64,000 nucleotides of DNA, taken from contig NC_084682.1 of NCBI RefSeq assembly GCF_028389875.1, forward strand, positions 8,752,001 to 8,816,000. Direction: 5' to 3'. Position 1 is the stretch's first letter; each line of letters begins with the position of its first letter. Below are positions 22,901 through 36,259 of the stretch, one piece after another. Both the position numbers and the translations under genes were made by a program. The DNA comes from Rhea pennata. Lineage: Eukaryota; Chordata; Aves; Rheiformes; Rheidae. Below the pieces are notes generated by a model. It was given only the letters and a program-made list of their open reading frames with translations, was not told where the DNA came from and did no database searches.

Positions 22901-25900
22901 GTATGCATGCCTGAAGATTTACAGCTCATTAGTATTTTATCTTCAGTTCAGAGACCCTCTAAAGCTTCATAAATAAGGCTTCAAGCTTTCAAATTTCAAT
23001 AAAAGAGGCACACTGATTCAACATTAGAAAACTTACATACATAAGTTAAACCAGCTCATAACTATAACCTGGATGTTCATTGATGGACTAACTGTAGAAT
23101 ACTGAATACCAACTCCTTTTTTGTCTTGCTTTAAGACACCAGATATGGTTGGAAATACAGCAGAATTTTTTCTCTTAGCTCTGCCAGCCTAAATCTAGTA
23201 AGGTCCACACCTAGCCTAATCCTTCATACTTCCTCTAATTTTTTTGTTCAAGAACAATACCGACTTCTGGTGTTACATTCATTAGCCGTTCACATGCCCA
23301 TTACAGTATCAAGCAAGCGTCTAGCTTATGGTTTCTCTCATTCTTGGAAATTAAGTTATTAGATTAACAGAAATCTACATTTTAATTTCCTTAAAGTCAT
23401 TTGAAAGGAAAAAGCAGAAGACTGGACAATAAGTGTTTTTACACATGGATGATATCTGGCACTTCAGAATAGAGTACAATTAAGTGTTCTGCATCATATC
23501 TCATTAAGCTCCAAAGTCATTCTCTATACAGCTGTTTGCAGCTCAGTAGGACCACACTTAAACTCATTCTGTGCTGACCACACAACCACCTTCTTTTAAG
23601 GATGTCCAAACAAGGAAGGCTAAAGCAGACTGACTATCGAGTTTTCCCCAAACTATCCCCCTCCCCTTTTCAGGCAAGAAAGCATCTTCCAATACGTTAC
23701 TTTAGTTCCACTCCCCTTCACAGGCACTTAAAGTAATCCATCTTCCCTTCGTAAAAAGTAAGGTTAGTGTATTAACCAGGTTCTACAGAGTTAACCATGA
23801 ACAGACACAATATGGTAAACCAATGAAAAACACCAATGAAGGAGTTCACACGCCAGAGCAATTCCACACAGCTGCAAGTGGAGTTGTAGGAAGAAGCTCC
23901 AGACCACCCCCTAGTGAACAAGTGAAGCTGCAGGGCTAAAAATCTCCCATCAGTAAGCTAGATATGAATGTTCATTTTTAGAAGCTAAAAATCACCACCT
24001 CAGACTCTCCTTCAGTTTCTCATCAGCAGCAAAACTCATGCCACAAACCCACAGCTGTTGCTTTATCCCCAAAAAGTCTTATTCACATCATGTCTTCCAG
24101 ATATTTACATCTCATTTTGTTTGCTGGTACTTACCTGTCCACAAAGCCAATCCCAGCACAGTCTGATCTCTCGAGTCCTTTAAACTAAAGTCAGGAATGA
24201 TTTGCAAGTTGTTGGTAGCATGAAGAGCATTAGCTAGAACAAAGCATGCAGAGTTAGAGCATTCTTGTGTTTGATATACAGCTGCTGACTGACATTGCTA
24301 CTCCTGCATCTTTAACATTTTCAAATAAACTATTCAGTTTGGAGAAAAAGAAAAAAGAAAAAAAGAAAAAAAAGAAAAAATCTCTTCCTGAACAAGTAAT
24401 AAGTTATCTTGTGTTTCCCCAAATACTGGGGCTGTTTAGGACTAGGCAAGAGCGGCAATAATCACCAATTCTTAATACTCATACTGCCAAGCTGTTCAGC
24501 TTTCTGCATAAGGGGCTCAGCCTTCAGCTATTAGTATCTCTGCTTCTGAACTGGGTGGCTTTATATAAAGCTTTGAGCATGAAGACTTTACAGCAGGCTA
24601 TATTCCAAGATGATGTCAGCATCCCTCCTTCTCAGCTTGTTGGGAAGGAAGATGTACTCCTCAGTTCACCCCTCCCCACCAAATCTCATCTATGCCAGTT
24701 GAATCTGGTAGGTATCCTAGATGCCATAAGTGGAGAACTCCACTAATATTTCAGCATTCCTTCAAATCTAATACTGCCACTACAGTCACACCGACTGTTC
24801 AAAATCCTCTTACTGAAGGAGTTGAAGTAGATATAGAGGGCATCTTCCTGTGGTGACATTTCCATCTGTTTTTAGTGGATTCTTGCATTTACCTGAACTG
24901 AACACTCAGAAGGGAGGAAGGGGATCTCAATTGTACAGCCAGAATAGCTAGAGGTTCAAGTCCACTATCCATGGTGGAGCATTGGAAAAAGATCAGTAAT
25001 ACACAGTGCTCAAGACAACTTAATATTCTAGTTTTAAACCAGTCACCTGCTTTTTTAACCAGTCTTGTTAATTGATCTAATTAAACAAAAGCTAAAGAAA
25101 AACACGTTATTTGTAGTTTTTTCTAACACAGTTTAGTTAGCAACTAGACATGCCAGTCCATCATAAAAAAAAAATCAATATAGTCTGAAGCAGAAAAAAA
25201 AGATACCTTTTTGTTCCAGGATGACCGACACCACATCTGGATGATTATGAGCAATAGCCATGTGAAGGGGAGTTTGCAGATAGACATTCTCTACTGTTGG
25301 AGAAGATGCATCCTTTTGACAGAGAACTGCTTCTGCAGTTTGGATGTTAGGATTGGCTCCTTGCTGCAGAAGTTCTGCTGTCAGGTTTGCTAGGCCATGC
25401 CTACATGCTGTATGCAGGGGTGTTTCTCCCTGTAATGAACAGGGCATTAGGTTAAAAGCTTGAGACAAGAAGTCATGAACTACAGAAGTAGCTTTTAAAC
25501 TACTATACCCATTTTTAGGGGTATGTAAAGCTTGGGTTACTTCATGTAGTTTTGGAAGTTGTAATAAGCTTCAACTACTAGGACTTAACTACAGCAGGGA
25601 GAAGTGTTAAAAGCATGTTAACCCCCAGTGATACTGCAAGAGCAGTGCTGTGACAATGTAACACTTATCCAATTACTAGGAAGCATATGAAACCCACAGA
25701 ACACTCAGGTCTTCTGACTTGTTTGAAGCTAGTGTTAACCACTTTTTGAGAGAGACTCATTTTGTTGAAAAAAAAATCGATCATTGTATTTCTGGAACCG
25801 TGCATTCAAAGGAACTTTCAGACTGAAGTCTAGAAGCTTCTACATTTTTACCCATTTGTTTTGGTGATTGACTTTTGCTCCATGAGTTGCTAGGAAGAGA

Positions 25901-28900
25901 GAAGCTGCCTCATTTCCAGCACCAGCTGCCCTCTGAAGCAAGCAGTTTCCTAAGAAAAACATTTAAATACAGTTAGTCCTATTCCAACTCCATCTTAACA
26001 CTAACCAGTATGTTAGCACCTTCCCTACTACCTTTCAACATTAACATTTTCTTCACTGGCTTCAAACTATCTTCTGCTTGTCCTCTCCCAATGCTGCACT
26101 GTCATGTGCACTGTCATTTAGCAAGTATGTATTTCGAAACTGTAAAAAGGATGTCAGGACCCAGCAAGGAGTCCAGTTTTTGTTACTTCCTGCACACTAA
26201 GCTCAGCTTGGGACCTGTCAGAGTTCCAGCTCTGAGTGAAGTTACTACCACTTATCATTCATTATGTATACGTGCTCAGCAACAACTGTGGCAATTGCAT
26301 TCCACTCCCCAGAAATCTTTACCTAATTCCATCCAATTACTTATACAGCCTAATGCAGTTTGAATTTTGGAAAATGCAGTTAGTAGCCAGGCAATTAACT
26401 TCCACCAACCTTCCACTTAAACAGAAATACAAACCTCTGTTTTACCTGTTACTGTGTCTGGTGCATCTGTATTGCTGCCTCGTTGGATCAGCCTTGCTGC
26501 AAAACTGTTCTCATCAAATGAGGTTCCATTTACAACAGGGACATCTTCAAAAGGATTTACAGATTGATCAGAGGATACGGTGATATACTGAATTGCAAGC
26601 CATAGAGCTGTGCTTCCCTCGTGATCCTTCAGTTCCAAGTCTAGTCTAAAAATAAGAGTAAATGTTCCCAATTTATGCCTTAAAGAGTGTTCCCCATACA
26701 GCTTCTAACGCTCGGAAGTCTCTTAACAGCTGTACTAGTTTATCTAACATCTCTCTGACAATCTTTTTACTTGTCAAAGACATCTCCTCTAGCTTCAGGT
26801 ACTTCAAAGACTTTGTATATCATTCTAGAACAAGTACCACAGGTCATCAAAAGGTGTATCTTTAAGTTTAAGCTCACTGTTCCTATGAGAAGTGTGACAT
26901 TGCAGGATTTGGACTGCCCTGAAACACATGCAAAAACAAGTTCCGCTGCATGCGAGTAAGCAGTGTACAAGAGCTATCAATTCAACTAAAGAGAAGCAGA
27001 GACAAATGAAATATTCTGCTTCTTTGCCCTAGTAAGTCATCTGTATTAGCATTACATAGAATCTAAGTTGAATCCAGAAAAGTATTACGACCTTATAGTC
27101 TTATTACTCCTTTAGACTCCACTATAATAAAGTTATTGCTGCATTCTTTCAGCTAACCCTGCTTGGAAAAAAGACACCAAAATGCAGTTTGCTTCCTCTT
27201 TACAGTACAGCAAGTTTGCTTAGCTTCTAGCATTTTTCAGGAAGACAACTTTCATCTTATGTTATGCAAAGCCCTTACACTTTTCATCCCTAGCCTATTG
27301 CAAGTCTACAAGGCCAAAAGGCCTAGAAGACTTTCGTTAAACCAATTCTCATACCTCCTCTGTACAAAGTAAGCTCACTGTAATTTGCATTCAAATGAAA
27401 CTTACTGTTTGCAGTGGAGGAGTTGACTGAATACAGGTTCATTCCTGACCACAATTGATGCATGTAATGGAGTCCTGCAATTGAAGCCAAGCATAATTAA
27501 ATTAGTAAGGAGAATCTTGCATAGGAGTGTCTCACTTCAAAGATTTTTCACCAACTCTCCCCAACAGACTTTGCCTCTGCTTTCAGGCAAAAGTACATCT
27601 GGACAAACTAAGCCATCCCTTCAGTGGATATGGCTCCAGTCAATTCAGTGGTAAGCAATTCTTTACATGAACATAATAGCTAATCTGAAATCATATAGCA
27701 TAGAAGCTCAAATCCTTTAACTTACCAAAATAAATTAGTTCATGTACTTTGAAAGTCTTTCTACATCATTTTACATGCTTGCTTGCCAACCCAGCCCAAC
27801 CCATAAAGCAGCTTAAACACTATACTTCAGTAACCAGGTACCAAAACTGGTGCCAGAAAAGGCATCTGCAGATATCTGCTCTTTGAGATGATTTCTTTTT
27901 TTTTTTTTTTCTTTCTTTCTTTCTTTTTCTTTTTTTTTTTTTTTTTTTTTTAAGGAAGAGCCATTTGTCATCACTTAGCTTGCTTTATTGTTCAGTGATC
28001 CAATAAAGGAAAACTGCTCACCCTATGTTTCAACACTCAGTTTACCCCAGCTTTCCATACCTGAACTATGTTTAATGATAGAATTATTCAACCTACAGTT
28101 TTCTACTTTGAGTGCTATCAGCAGGTCAAACACTGAAGTAACAATTTCATCTTTCTTCATTCCAGTATCATCTGTGCTTTGCTGACAGACCTGAGCATGT
28201 TCCCAGTGGGCTGTACTTAGTTACTACACCATTATCTGTCAAACTGATAGCAGAAGTTACTTTAAACAGTATTTACCTTCCTCTGCTGTCCTGCATGTTT
28301 GGATTGGCTCCAGCCTGTAAGAGGGATTCTGCTATCTGTGCCATCTCTGCCATGACATCTGGTGAATGCTTCTTGGGGCTGTATGATGCCACAAGGTGCA
28401 GAGGAGTCTCCTGGTCTCCCAGTGTAGCAGCATTCACACGGGCACCATTTTTAATGAGAAAGTTTGCAGCAAATTTATCTCCTTTTGTGAAAGAAAAAAA
28501 GGTTATCTGTGGGTATGCTAGAAACCCTCTATACATTATAGAAGTCCAGAAAATGGATACACATTATTCCCTTCTGTACTGTACAATCATTCCAATAAAA
28601 GTATCTGTTCTTAGAATGCTTTAGCAATAGATAACCCCCAAGAATAGTTTGCCACAAAGCCAGGATTAAGGTATCTCAAAGCATCAGAACAAGCATTTTC
28701 CCCAGAAGTTACATGCCAATGCTAGAGTTCAAACACTAGTTTACTCGGTGTGGTGATACTGAGTGAGTTTGCTAGCCCCTGTATCAATTAAGATAAATCC
28801 ATTGCTGCGCTCATGCACAATTGGGCAAATTGAGACCTGTAAGCATACAGGTCATTTGTGACCGAGAAGCACTATTCCAGAGTACCAGTCAAAAGCTGCA

Positions 28901-31900
28901 TAGTTGGAAGTTAGTCACTATCCATTCAGCATTGCTACATAAATGACCACTAGCACAGCCTTTGCTATCTCTTGACTCAGCCACTATATGACACAGTAGC
29001 TTCAGCAGTCAGGACCCATCATGTGCAGCATTAAGAACTCCCTCAGAATGTCTCAGAAGCCAGAAGTTACACTCACTTCAGTGCATTAGGCCTTGACTTG
29101 AAACACCAAGATGCACTTCAGCGTATTACTATTCCCTGTATTCCAAAACCCAGTTTGAGTACAGGTATGCACAAGCTACCTGTCCTGAACAAAAGACTGC
29201 AGAACAAAGAAAACTGCCTGTTTAAGCAACATAAAAAGCTGTGTCACATCCAACAGCCAAACCCCAAAATCTCACTTTTCAATTTCCATATTTGGCATTC
29301 CCCCACTCTTCTTCAGTGATCAGTGGAAATAAGGATCACGTGGCAAATTCAGACAGTTTGCTTTAGCCCTGTTTCCAGAACATGTGGTTGTTAACAGTGA
29401 TTAACTCACTGAAGCTTAGTTACTGAAAAGCAAGCATTCATTCTCAGAGTTTTAGCTTAGACTGAAAGCAGGCATTAGAAGACAAATGCTAGTATTAATT
29501 ATCAAAAGCAGCCTGCTGCAAACTTTCTAATGCTTCACAAGACTGCAGCCACCACAACACTGACCTATGCCTAGAAGGTGTCCTATTTCTGCTGCTGAAG
29601 TTTCATTCATAGGATCAAACATCAACATTACGCTGTTCGGATATGTAAGAGATTACAGAAAAGTCATGAGCTGTGTTGAGCTCTCAGACTCCCTTAGAAG
29701 TAGTTTCAGTTTTGTAGGATTTTGTCTGCTGGTAGAAGTAGATACTTTTAACTACTTGTAGCACCACAATACCTACAAGGTCCAGTCACAGGAAAGATGC
29801 TTGCTGTACTTTCCAGAACAGAGCTGCCAGAAAAATATAATCATTGTAGAAAAATAGTGGCATGACGCTCTAGAGATTTTTGTTTTAAACCAGAGATTGA
29901 CCATAAGCCAAGATACTGCTGCTCCAAAGCCTTCTGAGTATTGTGGCCTCAGCAACCAGGTCTCAGTGTGCTCCAGTTCTTGTAAGATGCATTTTGCACT
30001 CTGATGTTGACAGCAGCTCAAGACAATCATGTAATTGTAATCAAGCTCCACTCTGTTAATGTTAACCATGCTACTATTCACTGGAGCTGGAAGAACTTCA
30101 CAGATATTTAGACTAGCACAGAAGCACCTCTACCTGCTGTCCAGTAGGGAAGACCTTTGCTGTAAACCATGATCAGTAAGTAGATGCTGCATTCAACCCA
30201 GGTCTAGAAAAAGGCATCCCTTTCATTTTGTAGCTAGGTTGTCTGTGTATGACATAGCTGAATTCAGCTATCTGTCAGAAAAACATTGTGTTGCCACATC
30301 AGAATGCTCTTAGTATCTACTGATATCCTTTAGCAGACAATGCTGTTCTAGATGGTTTCTTGATGTCCTACACTACAAGTTTAGTTCACCAGCCAGCAAA
30401 CTAGCATTTACATTCTAGAGTAGTTTGTGGGGTTTTGTTTCTTTAAAAGAAAGTGTAAGAGTGATACAAGGATAGTCATTGGAATACATATTCCAAGCTG
30501 GGAATAACTGCAAGTTAAAGAAGCTTCATATCCTATTTACTTACCTCTTTGGATGGCTTTATGTAACAGACTCCAGCCATTCTTGTCTGCCCTATCTACA
30601 TCAGCCTTGTAGTTGACCAGGGTAGTTGCAATACTCTCCAGTCTTTGGGACAGGGCCAGATCTAAAGCAAGATCTCCATTGTGATCCAATTCATTGAGCT
30701 TCTCAGGAAGCTATAAAATAATTTAGTGGATTAACATCAGTTATATTAAGAGACACTCACAGCCCAACATGAAATTTTAACAGTCCATTCCAACAACTCT
30801 GGTGTTAGAGCTGAAGCTCTAACACAGTATTAATGCTGCATTTGGGTAAGTACCTCTCAAAACACAAGAAAAGAATTAGAAGACTAGCATTTCTTCATGC
30901 AGCTCTAATCAGAGGCCTGATCATTGAGAAAACAAGAATTCTGTTTGCAAGCCCTTTTTAACCCAAAGGATATATATAAGCAGAGTCAACAAGATACTAA
31001 GAGAAGCATTCGAATATTCCTTTCTTCCAAAATCTCTTATCTTAAAATCCAAGGGATAACCTTTTTTGCTAACACTTTACAATGTTCAGCTGACCAGGAC
31101 AAATACTTGTTACTTCAAACACTCAACAGAAGAGAAAAAGCGTTTGTTCAAAGTAACAGTGATGCTTGCTGAACTACAATGAATTAACAGAGTATGCTCT
31201 TACATAGTGACTTTTAATATGCACAACTGGTATTGAATTATATTAGATAAAATCTGTTGTGTGCAAGACATGTTCTAACAGTGTTACGAAACACTGCGTT
31301 AATCTTTATGAAGCCTCTGATGTGATAGCTAGGCTTCAATTACATAAATTGAATCATCTCTGGTACTGATAATCAATGAATGAAAAGAGTCAGTGACAGA
31401 AATTAGTAACAAGGTTCACACTAGCAGTTAAACTAGTTATTTGAAACACCAAATTCTAGAACACATAGCAAGTCAGTCTCACTATACCTGTGAATCCATT
31501 TCAATAAGATATAAGAAGACTACATCCTCTCTCTCAACTTTAATAGCCTTATGCAAAGGATATTCTGTCTTTGATTTGAACATTTTATACAATAACTGAG
31601 CACTCATGCTACTGAAGTCTTCTTTACGCAAATCATCCTAGAAGGAACAAAAAGGAAAAAGTAAACAATACTTCTCTCTCATTTGTAAGCAATTTGGCAT
31701 TGCACAATGCAATTAAAGTCCACAAAACAAGCTCATTTAAAGTTACATTTTGATAACACGCATGGCATAACAAGCAGGAACAGACCTGAGTTTGTCATCT
31801 AGAAGTAATCCAAGATAGCCTTTTATAACTAGAAAGAAGCATTTGGAGGACGTTTAGCATCTTTCAATTTAGTTTCAAGATTTCTCACAGTGATGTTTTT

Positions 31901-34900
31901 CACTCCCTTATGTCTACAGGCAGGGGAAAACAAGCATTTCACCAACCCTTAGAGTAAGATCAATATCAAATCTCCAAGTTAAGATAGTAGGTTTTTCCTC
32001 AAAAATCTTGAATCTGTGATTTAAAGGCTAACTACTATTGAAGAATTCATTACAGTACAGTTAATCAAACTTTTCCAAAATAATGCAGAGATTAGAAGCA
32101 GCAGCACTTCCAAGATTCCTTGCAGCTCCCTCCATTAGAAAGAAATTCTCCACTGGCTTGACTCTTACTTTCAAGGATGATTTTGGAAGTAAAAGCAGGC
32201 CTGGAATTACCAATCATGTATAGACAAAGACCAATTGTGGATGAACTTCTGAACAGTTCAGAATCCAAATTTGATATACAACTCTTCCTTATTAGAGGAT
32301 GATCTCTCTGGTTTGGCTCAAGTTTACCACGGAAGAAGCTTTTTAGAGCAAAGTATTTCTAGTGAACAGAACAATTCTTCGGGCTGTAAGTTGCTCTTTT
32401 ATAATCTCCAGGTAGGATCAAAAAGAGTGAAAAACACCAAGACAAAAAAAAGTAATTAAGAGACATTTGATGTACTATTTGTTTCTTACATAGCTATGAA
32501 CTGGAATTGTATAGAATAGCGAATGAAACACATTGCCCAAAGAAGCATCTTACAGCTGAGAAAGAAGTCAAGGGAAGAAAGCAATTCCTGCCTCAGGAGA
32601 AACCCCTCTACCTTTCCCCCTCTACCCTCAGCCCTTTACATGGGGGGGGGGGCACATGGCAGGCAGATGTGAGAGCTTTTCACACTCCTGCTTCCCCTTG
32701 TGAACAAAGTCAGCACAACAGGGCACCTTAGTCACTGAAAGCTATGCAGCAATTGATATAGTTCCCATTCCAAATGGGATGCTTGGATGCTACCATACCA
32801 AAATATACTGTATTGTCTAACCTCTGAAGTAAGTTGAGCAAAATTCTATGGTTTAAGCACTTTCACTCCACCACCTTATTTTTCCTTCTGCTTCCTTCCA
32901 AAGTACTTACCCAGTGACTAGCAATTATTTCAGCACAATAGTTCAGAAGAGTACTAGCATTCAGCTCCTCAGCAGTCTGATAGAAACGAATACAGTTCCT
33001 GACATTAACTAGTGACATAACTCCTTTCTCACATCTGTCAAAATAGGAAAGTCAGCATTCAGTTAATCAGGAATTCTGTTATCCTTAACCGCTTTCCCAT
33101 GCTGTAAGAGTTCTACTTCTCTTACTGGGTGCTAACAGAAAAAGGTTTGGCTTTACTTTACTATATATTTATGCTTCTTAGCATTACTTTGATCAGAACC
33201 CCTGCAAAACAGTTTCAGTAAGTGCAGATTCCTGTTAAAGCAACATCCGTCAAAGCTGAAGTCCATGATAGCACCAAACACAGTGTTGGAGTCCACATGA
33301 AGAGAGAAGCATCCTAGTTCTCCCAGCGGAACAAGCTGCAATTCATTCACTATTGTAAAGATAGACATCTTCCCTATTTCATAAGGACTACAGTGATCAC
33401 AAGTAGCTTTTGTGCTGAAGCTAGAAAGAGACATACCAAATACAGCTATTTGTTTCATTAAAAAAAAAAAAAAAAAAGGTAAGATTTAACAGCAGATTCA
33501 AACTCTTTGTAGGTGTGAAGCTATTACTTTGAGTTTATGGTAACAATCCAAGTACCCCAAACTGAAGATGAAGTTAAGCATGCCAGTGACCTCCAGGCAG
33601 TTATTTAAGATACGTATATATATTAAAAAAAAAAAAAAAAAAAAAACACAGGAGGTAAGTACGACATACTACTTGCCTTTATGTGGAAATACTTACCAAG
33701 ATATCTACTAATAATTATTAGCATACTGTACTTGGGCCTTCTTATTGTAGCTGGACTACTGTGACCAGGCAACACATGAGGAAATTTTAATTAGTACAAC
33801 AAGAAGATAATACTGGCACAAAATCTGAAGGCACTATTAGCACTGGCCTTACAGGTGTAAGCTCTAAGTTAGAAGAGTTGATAATACAGTTGATTTCTTC
33901 ATGTTAAGTCACTGTTAAAGCACAGATCAAGTAAGGATGCTAAGTGCTGCTACAGCCCCATATACACCTTTGGCCGAAGTTTAGAATCAAAGGGTACTTC
34001 ACCTCTGATCAAATTCAAAGCCTCAGTCGCAGGAAACCTGAAGAGGTTTCCCTTTGCACATTCAGGCTTCTCACTACACATCTAAGCAGTTTAGAGCACT
34101 TGATATATTCATGACAAGCTCATTCCTACTGTAACGATATAATAAGGATACTCCTTTAAAACCACAGAGCATTGTACTGTCATGATTACCTTTCTTCATG
34201 AAGGAAGGCCGCCATTTTGAGACACAATAAAACACTGTTTAAGTGTTTTATTAACACTATTTAAGTCAGCATTAAAAATGCCACAAGTGAAATCTTCTAC
34301 AAGCTACTTTCTGTCATTGACTCTTTACAGCATTCTTTTTACAATTCCTTTCTTGCAACAATTTAGAGCTTACTATTAACATACTACTCTCCACTACTCA
34401 ATGTGGAATTAGGGTTATTAGTTTGACTGGGAGAGGAACAGGAAAGTAAACACGAGAAACTGCTACAGTTATTGTGCAAGGCTTCATCTCCTGTGATCTA
34501 CTGGATATCATGCGGCATTTTAAAAACTTCAAGTCTTTTTAAAAAATGCAAAGTTTCATCCAATTGCTAGTAGCTATTAATATTTCTTGAACTTTCTGAC
34601 TTAGTTTGAATAGATTTGGTATATATACACCAAGACTCACCTTTCCCTAAGCAGCTGGAGCTGAAATTTATTAGCTAATTTCATGAGCTCCGTCAAGAAG
34701 ATATCATCTTCTCTCAGCTCAAGTTCATCTGTGTAGATCCAGCGCAGCATTGCCATAGTTACCTCTGGGTCAGCATCTAGCACAGATGAACAGGGATTAA
34801 TAAGATACCCAAAGAACAATCACCTATTCAGGCTGTTGACATTCCTCTCACTGTTAAAGTTACAGCTACCAGGAAAAAGATGCTGGGTTGAAACTGTACT

Positions 34901-36228
34901 GTTCTAGTTTGATCAAAATGCAAGAACAGAGGCAAGAGTGATCAGAAGTTAAAAAACATAGCAGCAATGCTGGCAAACAGCCTTTTCTTCCCCAGAACAC
35001 TGTGAAGAATACAGGAGTCCTGCAACATCTCCTACCCGCTATGACAAACATTGTATATTTAGGGGGTCAGTGATTCCCCTTTAAAAATCTTTGTTCCCCA
35101 ACATTATGGCCAAATTCAGAATTTAATTCCTACCTTTGACATACCCAAGTCTCCCTTCTCACTTTAAGGGCCTTCCCTTCCTCACTTTGAATGCGACAGC
35201 CATGTGTTATAAACTGCTGCATTCCAATAGTCATTGCAGCTCTTCCTAAGAGGTAAGCAAAGTACTTAACTGCTGGCAACCAATTCTAGGAAATGGCGAA
35301 AAAGAGTTGGTTTAAGAAGCTGATTATGCTTCACATATTTACAACATCAGTTCTAAGTCTGCATGTTTTTTACATCTAAAGTGATACAAACCTACACTAT
35401 AGGCTGCCAGAGATACAGGTCTCATTGGTCTTTGTTATTTGGTCAGAAGTACTACAGAGACAACCCTACTTACAAGGATATAGGGTTACTAGACAACAGA
35501 AGATCACAGAAATTATAACAAAAACATCATTAGTTTAAGAAAATCAATCCCTTAAAAAAAAAAAAAAAAGAAAAAGAAAGAAAAATACTTTAAGACATAC
35601 ATAGTTAACTGAATCATCCATCCTAAAATGTCTTTTACATGTAGAGTTGGCCCCAGATTATTTGCAGCCTACATGCTATTCCAACCACTATTTGGTAGAG
35701 CGCCTAAGAAACAGGCTGCTTGGTAAGCAAAGTATCTTAAGTAATCGGGAAACCCACCTGATCTGTCATTAGCACTGCTTTGGCTGAAATAGCACTTTCT
35801 CTTTCCAAAGTCAGAAGACATTGATCTCTCTCTACTCTTAAAGGGGATATGAAATTCTGCAGATTATTCAAAATGGAGTATTTTTATAGTTCATATATAT
35901 TACCTGTATTTTGGTTTAGGCCATCTTAACTTCTCGTTCTAAACAGAGCCTCTTAAAAACTATGTCAAGCTTTAGAGTGGACCACTTGTTGCAGCTACTT
36001 CATACTCTAAACTTGTGCAATTGATTAAAGTTTAAAAATTCAATTCTATACAGTGGAAAGCAGCACTAGCCTTTACAGCATGATGCTAAAATAATGAGGC
36101 AATATTTGCATTATTAAACATGCAAGACTAATTATGTTTGAGACTTCCAAACGAGCATGAAGTCAGAGCTTGCAATGCTGCGGACTGTCACTTAACATTC
36201 CTAATAAAATTAAAAAATCAGCATTGAT

Positions 36229-36259
<31 letters not shown>

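Larger units (their letters stand above)
16888..24134 (-). other. ANKFY1: ANKFY1 introns 13-19
   Basis: Introns 19 (16888-17292), 18 (17470-18569), 17 (18771-19856), 16 (20014-20372), 15 (20492-21650), 14 (21820-22756) and 13 (22911-24134). No repeat family, RNA gene or extra exon recognised, apart from the C7A6G10 tract in intron 16. Confidence 0.8.
24234..31487 (-). other. ANKFY1: ANKFY1 introns 6-12
   Basis: Introns 12 (24234-25206), 11 (25430-25851), 10 (25950-26445), 9 (26646-27405), 8 (27475-28276), 7 (28482-30544) and 6 (30711-31487). Intron 8 contains a 60-nt pyrimidine tract and intron 6 a short 11-bp inverted repeat (30802-30825). No other recognisable elements. Confidence 0.8.

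Noticed and set aside
30802-30825. 11-bp inverted repeat with a 2-nt loop in ANKFY1 intron 6
   Set aside because: Short and unflanked by anything else; expected by chance in a 64-kb window.
33460-33646. Long A runs (A18, A22) as tails of retroposed genes
   Set aside because: The adjoining sequence shows no reading frame or repeat family, and CR1-type elements do not use poly(A) tails; treated as simple repeats.
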